Below, piece after piece: positions 11,143 to 21,653 of a stretch of DNA of 64,000 bases. The stretch covers positions 1 to 64,000 of the forward strand of contig MSJI02000536.1 in NCBI GenBank assembly GCA_001931905.2, in the 5' to 3' direction. The stretch comes from Cladosporium sp. IMV 00045. Lineage: Eukaryota; Ascomycota; Dothideomycetes; Cladosporiales; Cladosporiaceae. The notes beneath the pieces were generated by a model. That model was not told where the DNA came from, did no database searches, and was given only the letters and a program-made list of their open reading frames with translations. Position numbers and translations under genes: made by a program. Positions within the stretch are counted from its first letter, which is position 1. Each line of letters opens with the position of its first letter.

Positions 11143-13420
11143 GCACTATACGCTCCCTCCAAGGGCACGAAGTCGCGTGCTCAAGGCCTTTCGGAGGAAC
11201 ACAAGAACGGTGGCATTGTGAGCGCCAGACGGCCGAAGGCGCTCCTGCGTAGTTCACGAACGCACTCATCAGACGGAAAGAACAGCCCGGAGAGCTGTGC
11301 GCCAGCAATGGCCGGAGAAAGTGGACGGTTCCGGATTTTCTTTTGTGGTTCCAAGCCAGTTCTTGAAGGGCGGGGGTGGCATTTCTCGTTTTTCAACGGT
11401 AGCCAGCATTGTTATTGTCATGTGACGAAGGAAACGATTCGACGGCGGTCATGATGAAATGTCCAAACGATAGCCACGGCCTCCAGGTCTTTTTCCCCAC
11501 TGGCAGGAAAATCTGCTGGTTTTTTCGCATATCTGGGACGGGCGTCACCGGGGAGGCCAAGAATATATCTTTTGTTTTCGCCGATTGCCATTTCCTCTTG
11601 TCGTTTTTCGTGTAGAGTCTTAAGGGAGATAGATCCTGTCGCTCGCGTAAACAAGAGACATCCTCCCCTCGGCAGCGCGGGATTGGGCAGCAGCAACAGC
11701 AGCCGCAAAGCCGGCTTCCGCAAGGTCAGGTACGGAGAACCGAACGAAAAAACACAACTGCCACAACGAAGAAACAAAGAAGAAGAAAAATCTGCAAGGC
11801 ACCGCAGACGGAGAAGCGAAGGGCATATATGCCTAAATCAAGAACACGAAAGGAAAACCAGCCAGCGCAGCAAAGCAACCTTTCACTACTTTTGCTCTGC
11901 TGCCCTGCACAGACCGACACATGCCAGCGCATCACGCTTCGGCCAGCTGCACAACGCGCTGCGGGATGTGCTGGCGTTTCTTTGGCGTTTTTTACTGAGT
12001 AGCATGTCTCATCCTCACGATGATGGGGGAGGAACGAGGAAGAGGCCAGCGCATACACGCGCAGACTCGTGATTCTGCAGGACTCTGGGTCTACTGTGGC
12101 GAATATGGCCGCCTTGCTCCTTGGAGAGGCATAGAGCTGGGATATCTCACACAGCGGCTGAACGAGAGCCTGGCTCCCGGTATGGAAGACTCATGAGCAC
12201 ACGCGCCTCGGTCTGACCGTAGACCCGGGGGAAATAGAGAGACAGGCAGGCAGAAGATCGGCCTTGAACAGAACCGCTTCGGTCCACACGCTACGCTGCA
12301 TACGCCTAGTTTGTCGAGTTTGTCGAGTTTTAGCGCGGAGCCCAAGCCGGCAGGGCGGCGCCCGGCGACGAGAAGAGGATGACGGCGAGGACGGGTGATG
12401 GTCGGTTCTCTTCCTTCTGCCTTGCAACAGGGCTGTGTGCGGGCGTGCTTCTTTTTGTGGCTGTGTTGTCTCTCTTCTCGAATGCGGAGGAGGCGCATGG
12501 GCTTCTTGCTTTTGCCTCTTTGTCACTTGTCGCTCTACACATTTGCGATTGCGCCCGTGATAGCGGGTCGAGGCTTAGATGGCGTGCGTGACCTTGATGA
12601 TGAGGCCGCGGATGTTGCGGGTTGAGGATGAGGGAAATGTTCATTTGTAGGTGGTTTATTTGATATGAACTGAGGCTATGGGTTTAGTAAGGCACACGGC
12701 CGCATGCGGCGAGAGAAACGATTTGGTTTCTTAGCAGTTGGGTTGGCATCGCACGCCGCGATAACCGAGCTCGTGTTTGGTGAGGTCGCGTGCCTTGGGA
12801 GAGTGGCATTCCAATTGCGATGTTGTCCTTCTGGCCAGGACATCACACGAACTACATGTACATCATTTACATAGGCATTCTCGTGTGCACATCGACACCA
12901 CCAGCATCGACTTCTTCTAGATTGACCCAGTACTTTCCCCACCTGACAGATCTTCTTGCAGCAACAGACATACGCAGGGCTGTGGCTGAGCAGCAACCAC
13001 AGAGCCAAGGCCCTTACCAAGGCGGCCATCAGCTTTGGTCTTCGTCATCACTCCGAATACAAATCCGCCTGAGCTCCCGCGCAACCTTGCTGCGGCCGTT
13101 GGACTCTGAGTTCTCTCTCTTCTCCTACAAGATCCTGCTTCTCTCCCGCGCCGGTGACTGGAACGTCACCTCTTTCCTGCCACATCTGTGACACCATCAC
13201 TACTCCGCCAAACCGCTACTCTTCCAGTACTGTGGGCCTATTCCACACTTCTGTGTCTTACTATCTGCGACAAGCCTCGACACTCCGAGGCCAAAGGCTA
13301 GGCATCATGATTCTTCTCCCGCGTCAGTACTACCAGTACGTATATACCTTTTCCTCTCCAGATCTGGTGACTTCTGTTTCGCACCAACCTCAATCGCATT
13401 GAGCGAACACGACTAACACC
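11143..13420. other. 2.3-kb intergenic region
   Basis: No convincing gene. The largest open frames (for example 11572-12072 plus, 12191-12526 minus) are rich in arginine, serine and proline without domain-like sequence. A short tandem TTTGTCGAG duplication sits near 12308-12330. The last ~500 bases are pyrimidine-rich and probably form the promoter and leader of the RCR-type gene. Confidence 0.4.
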
Positions 13421-13956
13421 ATGTCTGATAGAGATTGCCGCTTCAGCAATAGCTACAATTGCAGAAACTACAACCGCAGCACATGGGATAGATGGGCAAG
13501 ATGGCTCGTTCTGGGCCTGATCATCTTCGGTGCTGTCATGATCTTCTTCCTTTTCTCGTACGTCCTCTCCATTCTATCCACACCACACCGCGCAAACACT
13601 AACAACCATCAAGATGCATCACCGCCCGCCGCCGCAGAAAGAGGGGATACCAGCCGTACCGCGGCACCGCCTGGACACTTGGTCGGACGCCACCAGGCCA
13701 CGGCCAAGCGACATATAACGCGCAACCTCACTACGGCCAGCAGCAGCAGCAGTGGCAGCCCAACCAGCAGCCGTACGGCCAGCAGCAGCAATACCAGCAG
13801 CCCTACTACAACAACAGCAATAACCCGCCGCCATCCTACTACGACGCCTCTCGTTCGGGAGGAAACGACGTCGAGCTGCAATCCCCCCAGCCTACGTATG
13901 GCGGACATGGCCAGCAGTATCAGCCGCCAAAGGGACCGCCGCCGGGACAGGTTTGA
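13421..13956 (+). CDS. RCR-family membrane protein (chitin/Congo red resistance)
   Basis: Exons 13421-13557 and 13614-13956, with a 56-base intron (GTACGT...AAG, CACTAAC branch), give 159 residues. A short N-terminal part with spaced cysteines (residues 6 and 14) leads into one transmembrane segment at about 29-46. The basic stop-transfer sequence CITARRRRKRGYQPYRGTAW follows. The tail is glutamine/proline/tyrosine-rich with QQQQ runs and PPSYY/PPxY-like motifs. This order matches the RCR family; yeast Rcr1/Rcr2 affect chitin deposition and vacuolar/plasma-membrane sorting, and their PY motifs recruit Rsp5-type ubiquitin ligase. That function is transferred by family. Unspliced, the downstream half falls into a wrong Ser/Thr-rich frame, so the intron is needed. 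Confidence 0.75.
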
Positions 13957-14783
13957 AGGGCTTGGGATGATGAAAATATGAATCTGCTACGGCGTTTTTC
14001 GGGCTGCTGTTTGTCAATGGGTTTCGGGCTGGGAAATCGGTATAAGATTGGGATGGGAACTGGTATAAGATGACTTCTTTAATGTATGCTAGACCAAAGT
14101 AATTCTTCTTCCTGTACAGTGAAACAATCAATTCGGTGCAACGTCCAATGCTGTAATTGCGCGTCAGATGACGCAGTGAGTCGTCGATCTTCACATGCTC
14201 GTAGGATCTCATGTGCGTGCTATTTGGCGGCGCAAGTCGACAAACCGCATCCTCTCTGCATATAGCCAATGGCATTTCCATCATAATGCCAGGCATCAAG
14301 CCGAGACACACAACGAAGATCTCGCAGTAATCGCCACCACTCCCCCATCCGATGCTCCCCAGACTCTGGAAATCGGCAATCTCTGCGATTTCGCATTGCC
14401 TTTATCCGTGCGCCCCACAATCTCTGACTTCATCTCAGGATTCAGGAAGCTGTCAATCCGCTCTGCGCCCTTGCTTGCTTGACCTCATTGAACCCCAATA
14501 AAAATGGGTCGTCTTCGACGCTTGTGAGTGAGTGAGAGTCAGGGTCGGTACCCGCTAAATACCGCGGTTGTCAGATTCAAGGATATGTGCTTGCGCACAC
14601 CGCAAAAGCTATGACGGGCCATTGGATATTTCTCTTCTTATTCATTGTTTCACAACGCAGGGTTTTCTTACAAATCTAATAACATCCTTACCACTGTTCG
14701 CACTTTTCGATCTTACGCTACAAACTGTCCCTCGTCTCATTCGAATCTAGATTTGTTTGAAACACAAGCCGTCTCCCGTAACA
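13957..14783. other. Intergenic region
   Basis: Between the RCR-type gene and the oxidoreductase gene. No gene seen. A GTGAGTGAGTGAGAG microsatellite-like run lies near 14524. The part nearest 14784 is the likely promoter of the oxidoreductase. Confidence 0.4.
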
Positions 14784-15970
14784 ATGGCTGATCCTCCCAA
14801 CACCATGAAGGCCATCAAGGTCGTCGATGTCGGAAATGCTCAAATCCAAGACGTCCCTCTGCCTCAGCTTCGTGACGATTATGTCCTCGTCAAAGTCCAC
14901 GCCGTGGCGCTGAACCCTACCGACTGGTATGTACACCCCAACCGCGAGGGCAACGACATAGCAAAATACTGACACCCCCTCCCTCCTCCAGGAAGCACGT
15001 CCACGCCCCCTTCCTCGCGGAGCAAGGCAAAGGCTGCACCGTCGGGTGCGACTACATGGGCACAGTCGTGCAGGTCGGCTCCAAAGTGACCAAAGACTTC
15101 AAGCCGGGCGACCGCATCTCCGGCTTCACGCACGGCGTCAACTCGGTCCAGAAGGAAGACGGCTGCTTCGCGCAGTACTGCGTCGCCAAAGGCGATGTCC
15201 AGATGAAAGTGCCCGAGAACCTCCCCGACGAGGAAGCCGCCACGCTCGGTGTGGGAATCACGACGGTCGGTCAGGGTTTGTACCAGAGTCTGGGCCTGCC
15301 GTTGCCGGGTAGTGGCAAGGCTGGCTACCCTATCTTGATCTACGGTGGAAGCACCGCCACCGGCTCGCTGGCGATTCAGTTCGCCGTGTTGTCTGGCTGC
15401 CAGGTCGTCACGACTTGCAGCCCGCGCAATTTCCCTTTCGTCAAGGCTCTGGGTGCCGCTGAGGCTTTCGACTACAACGACCCGGACTGCGCGAAGAAGA
15501 TTCGCGAGTACACCGGCGACCAGCTCACACGCGTCTTCGACTGTATCTCCGAGGGCGAGTCGCCCAAGATCAGCTCCGAGGCCATCTCCTCCAAGGGCGG
15601 CCAGGTCTCCTACCTGCTGGCTCCCAAGCACGACCGCACCGATGTTGAGAACAAGGTCAGTATCAGTATCCCCTGTGTGCCCAATTTCCTCGCAATCCCT
15701 GACTCTTTCCCCCAGGCAACTCTCGGCTACACCGTCGTAGGCGAAGCCTTTAAGTGGGCCGGCGGCATGGACATGCCCGCGAAGCCGGAGGACTTCGAGT
15801 TCGGCAAGACCTTCTGGGACTTGGCTACGAAGCTCATCACCAGCCAGCAGATCACCGTGCACCCGGTCAAGGTCGGCAAAGGTGGTCTTGTGGGCGTGTT
15901 GGATGGCTTGGAGCAGTTGAAGGCGGGTAAGGTTAGTGGTGTTAAGCTGGTGTACAAGATTTCGGAGTAG
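14784..15970 (+). CDS. Zinc-independent MDR-family oxidoreductase (enoyl reductase type)
   Basis: Exons 14784-14926, 14992-15655 and 15716-15970 give 353 residues. The second intron is exactly 60 bases with no stop, so it can be read through as 20 false residues. It has a GTCAGT donor, CCTGAC branch and pyrimidine-CAG acceptor, and its removal restores a continuous [14 protein letters not shown] segment. The protein has a GroES-like N-terminal half ([16 protein letters not shown]), a Rossmann nucleotide site YGGSTATGS at about 165-172, and a C-terminal [14 protein letters not shown] segment. It lacks the structural zinc-binding cysteine cluster of classical alcohol dehydrogenases. It resembles fungal NADPH-dependent zinc-binding-like/TOXD-type reductases. 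No polyketide synthase is nearby, so the substrate is unknown. A 364-codon antisense open frame is a shadow. Confidence 0.88.
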
Positions 15971-16945
15971 CATGCTGTGAGTGAAAGCTGCTGTAACGAG
16001 ACTTACGAATTGTTATCCTCCTGGGACGAAATGATCGAATACTTGAAGCGGATCTGATCCTGCAAGGCTGTTTCAATCGCTTTGGGAGTAAAAGTGTTGT
16101 GTCGCGCCGTCTACTGGGATGGCTCTTGCCTTTCTTCGCTCACAATTTGCGCAAAATCTAGGTTTTGCACAGCCATGCACACTGCAAGCCACGCTGACGT
16201 TCAAAGGATTCATGACGACAAGCTGCCGCGAGAAGCTGTCTGATCGCTTTAGCGCTGGACACCACTACTTCACTGATGATCAGCCTTTGGACATTGAATG
16301 GCAATGCGATCTCCATCTTGTCTTCGTCTTTGACCGCATCTAGAACGATTATGAATCGATACACCAGGCAGCAAGTTCTTGAACACCTTGTTGGGAAAGG
16401 TCATCACGTCATGGCCGGCGTTTCCTTTTTGGCACATCACGTCCAGAGGTTGCCTTTCGGCGTAAGTGGGAGATATTTGCAGTTACGAGAACGATCGTCG
16501 AGTTTCACGTGACGGCTACAGATGCCGAGCTAGATGTCAGTGGTACTTAAAATCTCGTTGACAAGCAACCGACCGATCTTGTCACCTGTACAGCCGACCA
16601 TACCGGGAACCTAACAGCTATACGCAGTCTGGAACTAGTCACGTGCATTCAGACAGGGAAATTGTATCCTAATCGGCGACATGAGGCCACAATCTCAGCC
16701 GCGGTGAGCCTCAGGCCCCTGTCATGTTCTCACATCCTCTAATGGCAGTCAACTGAGCCTCTTAAGAAGCTGTCTAGATATATAGGTCCTCTGGCCGCCG
16801 ATTCCAGCTCACTTCTTCTCAACAATAATCAACACGAACGTCTCCAAACTCCCTCATGCCACCCGTGACCAGACGCTCATACCTCTTGTCTCACCTTCCT
16901 TCACTGATTTTTCTTCCTTGCACGATACCACGCGTCGGCTGAATG
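15971..16945. other. Intergenic region with two CACGTG sites
   Basis: No gene recognised. CACGTG palindromes (E-box type, bound by bHLH factors) occur at 16506-16511 and 16640-16645. They are about 440 and 300 bases upstream of the first small membrane-protein gene. Six-base palindromes also arise by chance, so regulation is only a suggestion. Confidence 0.35.
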
Positions 16946-17383
16946 ATGCATCTGAGCGAAGGCCTGCAGATAGGACTCTCGTGCCTCAGCCTACTAGTCA
17001 GTTCGCTCGGGACATACGTCACTTGGTATGCATTGAAAGGTACATTCGTAAACCCTCCATCGTCTCCTAACCACGCTGTTGTCCATTGTAGTTCTGATCA
17101 TGCTTTTCCAGCCCAACTGAGACGGTGGAGCCAGAAAACCCAACCGCTACTGCCCATGAACACCAACCACGTGCAGCAGTCGAAGGTTGCGCAGAGCTAC
17201 AATTCCACTGTCATTGACACCAATCGACGAGCCTCTACCTTTGTCACTGTCGTTCGCTGTTTAGTCCGCCTCAGGGGCTTGGGCAAGTCGTCAAAAGCAT
17301 GCAGTCCCGAGAAATCGATGAATCTGACTATGGTTTGGGTGCTAATGTGCTGTGTTAGTGAATCTTGCCTTTCTGGTGTCTGA
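16946..17383 (+). CDS. Small membrane protein, copy A of a three-gene family
   Basis: I do not recognise a known domain. Exon 1 runs 16946-17039 (94 bases, ending in phase 1), with an ATG one codon upstream at 16943 as an alternative start. The hydrophobic segment ends in LGTYVTWYALK, aligning residue for residue with copies B and C (Gly22, Tyr24, aromatic 27). With the acceptor at 17110-17111 the second exon reads AQLRRWSQKTQPLLP, again like B and C, and remains open to 17383 (121 residues in all). The rest of that tail does not resemble the other copies. Another frame shows an IDEP word similar to FDEP of copy C, so the 3' half may contain a frameshift or a missed intron. Predicted one-pass membrane protein of unknown function. 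Confidence 0.45.
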   Translation: MHLSEGLQIGLSCLSLLVSSLGTYVTWYALKGTFVNPPSSPNHAVVHCSSDHAFPAQLRRWSQKTQPLLPMNTNHVQQSKVAQSYNSTVIDTNRRASTFVTVVRCLVRLRGLGKSSKACSPEKSMNLTMVWVLMCCVSESCLSGV

Positions 17384-17922
17384 TCTTGACCTCTGACTGT
17401 TGGCTGTTGTGTATTTGAATAGAGATGACTTGCTTTTCATTTGGTGCGTTGAAGTGACATGTTTAAATCTGAGGGAGTGTATTTGTACGATAGTGTGTGA
17501 GACGAGATGCATCCATGGTGTATTATGATCTGATGTTGCTGCGAATACAGAGGTCTGGAAGTGTTTCGTTTTCGTTTGTCATAGTGAGTTTTCTTTGTGC
17601 ACTAGAAGTGGATACAAATCATGGTTTGCAAATCGTCAGGTTCGACTGGGTAGTGGCCTGATGGTCGATCAAGTTTTGGGTTATGTCGCAATTGATTGGT
17701 GCAGCAGCATGACCTGCAACGCCATGATTGGACACATCTCTGCTCAGAATCATTCCATACCGACGCAGTGTGACCTCGAAAGACATCTTTGAAACAGGGT
17801 TTGTGTTGCGAGGATCTTGGCCATGACAATCAAAAGGTTTCGTATTTCCTCTACGTCCCATCGGCCTTTACACCGATCCTGCCCGTCCCTCCACCATGCC
17901 TACATCAGCTCAATAGCACAAG
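17384..17922. other. Intergenic region
   Basis: Between small-protein copy A and the broken kinase gene. Only short open frames are present; nothing recognisable. Confidence 0.4.
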
Positions 17923-18861
17923 ATGTCAACAGCTGTGAGAGACTCAATACAAGCCCTCACTGACGATTCCTGGATCGTTGGAGGCAAGCTCCTGATATCG
18001 CGTGAAGCAAAGTCACCAAACAATATCCCGAGCGGCGACGATGACTTCTGGTACGCTTTTCGAGAGCTTGACGAACCTCTCACAGCACAAGTGTCGACTG
18101 CAGAGATACCCTTCCCACTCGTATACGACGTCGGCCTAATAATTGCTCATGCCGTTTGGAAGATCGGAGACTCGTTCTTGAAGGTCATTGTACCAAGCTC
18201 AACAACCGTGACCAGGGAGCACACCACTATAGACACCATCTCAGAGATGGCGCTCGACTTGCCCGTGCGGACACCGAAGGTTCTCTACCATGGTGAATAG
18301 GACGGACGGTATTACATCATCACTACGCAAATGCCAGGACAAACTCTGGACAGCGCGTGGCCGCAGCTGAGCGAGCACGTTCGGAAAAGCTGCATCGATC
18401 GAATCACCCTATTCTGCAAGACTCTATCCACGAAAAAAGCAGGCTTTACCGGACGAGTGGATGGGAAAGATCTCTCTGAGTTTTTTCTCACCAACAAAGG
18501 CGATGAGGTAGACGACAGGTTCAGCCATGATAAGCTTCTCCAGACTTGTACAGACCTGGAAATGGATTGTTCGGAGTTCTTGCTCTATCACTGCGACCTT
18601 GGACCCGGCAATATCCTGGTGGACGTCGATAGCGGCGTGATGAGTGTGATTGACTTTGAGTGTGTTGGATACGTTCCGATCGAGTGGATAAGGACGAAGT
18701 TTCGCATCAGTAGTGGTCTGGATTTGACTCTATACGACTATGAAGATGAAGCCAAGTTCGCTTGGAGAGTGGGAATGCAGAAGAGTTTGGGTTTGAGTGG
18801 GTTTGCGGATATTGCTGAGAGGTGGATGCAATCGCGGTACTCGAAGGGGGAAGATGTTTGA
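17923..18861 (+). pseudogene. APH/choline-kinase-like phosphotransferase with in-frame stop
   Basis: A single frame runs from ATG 17923 to the stop at 18861, interrupted by one TAG at 18298-18300. Both halves belong together. The N-terminal part contains FLKVIVPSSTTVTREHTTID. The C-terminal part contains the Brenner motif YHCDLGPGNILVD and the IDFECVGYVP metal-binding motif of aminoglycoside-phosphotransferase-like kinases. The stop lies in LYHGE-stop-DGRYYIITTQMPG, where this family normally has an aromatic residue, so a tryptophan codon TGG changed to TAG is the simplest explanation. On the opposite strand that is CpA to TpA, the RIP type of change. Skipping it with a 46-base intron is possible but would delete the conserved YYIITTQMPG strand. 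Read-through is a remote alternative. It lies between copies A and B of the small-protein family. Confidence 0.75.
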
Positions 18862-20082
18862 AGGATAGACGGAAGGGCAATGGCATTCGAACTTTCCACA
18901 CCGGATCATTGGTTCTCAACAACAAGGACGTCCTGGAATGATCGAGTGTTTTATGTCATGAAATCCATCCATCATGCGGCGAAAGAACGACAGATCAAGG
19001 TCGTTTTAGCGTCTTGACATAAGATATCCAAAAGAATGTGGCAGATAAAGTTGGGTCTGATACAATGAAGTAATGTTCAGTGCTCACTTACAAATCGAGT
19101 GATTCAAGATTCAATTCATCGGCTGTTGCCATTCGAGACAGCTTGTGTGAGCAGTTTTCCACGTCTTTTGAATTGCTTAAGCAGCGAACTTGTTTGATAG
19201 GATCCGACTTGGCTGAAGGGGCCATCTCCCTTGGTCGCCGACTCCCACACTATTTACATAACGACGATGACAATAACGTTTCCGCACCTCGTCGTACCGC
19301 CAACGCCCGAACACTTATGTCTATCCCCTCGCCTTCTTTCTCTACTCTTTCTCCTCTGCAAAGTAGCATGGCTTAGCCAAGTCATTCAAGCTATGTTGGA
19401 TCGATTTCGGTCATCCCACGCTCATATGCATGTACGTATTGACCGCAAATACGGTTCAACCGGGTCATTCTGCTCAGCCATCTTATTTGCGCCCAGGTAA
19501 TCATCTGCCAGCCGGTCAGTTTTGCCAAGTTGACCCATAAGCATGCATTGCATGCGTTAGAGCTTTGCCAGCGAATTGTGTTCAGCTTCAAACGCCACTC
19601 TCCTCGTAATTGGTCCGTCCAACTTGTCCCATCAGACGTTCGGAAAATGGGACAATTTGGGGCAGCCAGTTATGTTCAGCTTCGGACGCCACTCTCTTCG
19701 CTACTGGTTAATCCAACTTGTCCCATCAGACACTTCGTTAATGGGACAAATTGAAAAATTGTCCCACTGTCCCAGTGCTAGTGGTAGGTATATAGCTTCA
19801 GGCAATCATGGATCTCTAGTACCATTTTCTCCACATGCCCAACACATTACTATCTTTCCCGTTCGAGAAATCATCTATAAATCGAACTAAAATTTATCAG
19901 TGTACCTATCCCTAGGTAGCTTTGGCGACGCTGGCGGATGATCGGCTTCCATGGTGAGTGCTTGCAGAACGGGCGAAACGGAGAACTCGCGAAGTACGGA
20001 TTCCGAACTAACACTCCGGAATCATTCAGTATCACGACATAGTAAAAAAGGTGCTTTCGCTCAAGCAAGCAAGAAACAAATC
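18862..20082. other. Intergenic region with hairpin repeats
   Basis: No gene recognised. It holds the 94-bp tandem repeats at 19579-19766. A GCATGCATTGCATGC-type palindromic run lies near 19542-19556. The 3' end forms the leader of small-protein copy B. Confidence 0.45.
19579..19766. repeat. 94-bp tandem duplication carrying 9-bp hairpins
   Basis: Two diverged copies start TGTTCAGCTTC at 19579 and 19673, exactly 94 bases apart. AACTTGTCCCATCAGAC recurs at 19621 and 19715, again 94 apart. In each copy TTGTCCCAT pairs with a downstream ATGGGACAA: 19624-19632 with 19647-19655, and 19718-19726 with 19741-19749. This gives 9-bp perfect stems around 14-base loops. A fifth arm, TTGTCCCA, follows at 19759-19766. 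The stems are preserved while the loops and other bases have diverged. Confidence 0.8.
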
Positions 20083-20474
20083 ATGCAGCCAGAAAACATC
20101 ATCGCCCTGGTTATTGAAGTTCCAACGTTTGTGGCTGCGCTTTGCGGTCTTTACATCGTATGGAAGTCGGCGAGAGGTGTGCTAATCGATCATATCTACG
20201 TATGAAATTGATAGACGCAGTGAACGCTTGACTAATGCGTTTGACAGGTGGCTATCATCGACAGCAGGTAGCGTCGTTATTACCAACTCATAACGACGAC
20301 CAACATCCATCCCGCTCTGGTCAACACTTCTCAGGAAGGCGGCGTGTTCTGGTCATAGAAGACGAGTCCTGGCCACTTTCCACGGTCGATGATTTCCTCC
20401 AACGAACATTCCGAGCACAACCTCAAGTCAACGAAGAGCTGGCGGGTGTATTGGTGATACCGGAGTCTAGATGA
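20083..20474 (+). CDS. Small membrane protein, copy B of a three-gene family
   Basis: Not a family I recognise. Exons 20083-20176 and 20248-20474 give 106 residues. Exon 1 is 94 bases and the intron is phase 1, exactly as in copies A and C. Residues 6-27 form one hydrophobic segment ending CGLYIVW. A basic and polar domain follows: GYHRQQVASLLPTHNDD, then RRRVLVIEDESWPLSTVDDFL, and the end is ELAGVLVIPESR. An in-frame ATG at 19951 would add 44 residues, but the MQPEN start matches MQLDN of copy C and was preferred. The orientation of the membrane segment is not certain; the basic residues after it suggest the C-terminal part is cytosolic. Confidence 0.6.
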
Positions 20475-21034
20475 TGTTTGACGTCGTACGGAATCGTTGG
20501 GGTGTCGTGTCGAGGGTGTTGACTTGCACTCTTCGTTCGATGTTACGGATTGTCTTTGCAAGTATTTCGGTTGTTCTAGCGTGACGTTTGTCGGTTATCC
20601 GATTGATTGCAGAATATCATATGTTAGCTTCTTCTCTGTTCTCACTTTCAAGTCACCCGAAGGCGTGGCTACGTACCTATGCGCTACGGCCTGAGGCATC
20701 TACGGAACAACAGAAACGGAGCACCTCGACGAAACAACAGCCACACTACCACTTTAAGATCTCCCCCGCGAAACGCAGCGTTGCTCTCCCCTCGACTCAG
20801 CTAGCACGTGAGGCCATCCAATTGCACCCGACCCTACACTGGTACTCGAATACCTTTAATAAATACCACGGTTTACTTTTGTTGAAAAACTCTATTCTCG
20901 CTGACCAAGTATGTTCGACTCTGCTCATTTCACACTTGTTACTGGTGATTGTAGTCGGTGTCGCGTCCGCCTCTTCTAAAACATTTACCGGTGTCAGGGT
21001 CGGCCGACGCTAAACTGACGTTTCTCGGTAGATC
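20475..21034. other. Spacer between small-protein copies B and C
   Basis: A 141-codon open frame (20588-21013) is present but shows no recognisable domain and ends just before copy C. I treat it as non-coding or leader sequence. Confidence 0.35.
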
Positions 21035-21383
21035 ATGCAATTAGACAACAGCCTAACATTGGGGTTTGGGGTTGCAGCCTTGCTGCTTGCAGCTTGCGGT
21101 GTCTACTTTGCATATAAAGCAGTACCAGGTGTGTTGACGTCTATTGAAGCCTTACTAATACTCGATCATGAGAGACTGACAATCTTCCATAGCACGCTAT
21201 CGCCCCCAAAGCAGTGCGCGGCCGCTGCCAACCCCGGCAATCTTCACCCCTCGCGGTTTGCAGCGTCGTCGAATCCGACGTTATATCTTCGATGAGGAGA
21301 CGACTTATTCGCATGTGCCAACAGGCTGGGTTCCAATGACTAGCTTCGACGAACCTCGTGCAATAGAGAATGTGGACGACTGA
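21035..21383 (+). CDS. Small membrane protein, copy C of a three-gene family
   Basis: Exons 21035-21128 and 21193-21383 give 94 residues. Exon 1 is 94 bases and ends in phase 1, identical in length and phase to copies A and B. The hydrophobic segment at about 7-27 ends ACGVYFAYKAVP, aligning with CGLYIVWKSAR of B and LGTYVTWYALK of A. After the splice it reads ARYRPQSSARPLPTPA, sharing Y-x-x-Q and LPT with B. The tail has RRRIRRYIFDEE and ends in an acidic SFDEPRAIENVDD. No known domain is recognised. It is convergent with the P450 gene, whose stop lies 270 bases downstream. Confidence 0.6.
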
Positions 21384-21653
21384 TTGGAAGAGATGGCTCA
21401 AGGCATCGTGATTCACAATCTCCTCGCAAGTTGAAGATCGCAGCAATTTTCATGAGGACTTGCTGTCCAAGGCAGAGCGGTGCACCCAGCCAGAGATGTG
21501 CTTGTGTCAGTCCATCAAGCGAGGCGCTACGACGTGAACGAGACGAGTTGTTATGACTTTCGCAATTTGCCGGCATTTCAGAATCTTTGAGAAGTTGAAT
21601 GCATTCATGTATCCGAGGTTTCCGTAGACTTTGGCGTAAGGGGTTGGCGTGCA

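Noticed and set aside
14879..15973. 364-codon minus-strand open frame
   Set aside because: Covers the oxidoreductase in antisense; GC-rich third positions remove stops. The plus-strand gene has clear motifs.
18289..18335. Intron that would remove the TAG in the kinase-like gene
   Set aside because: Would need a very short intron and would delete a conserved strand; nonsense mutation is simpler, though transcripts should decide.
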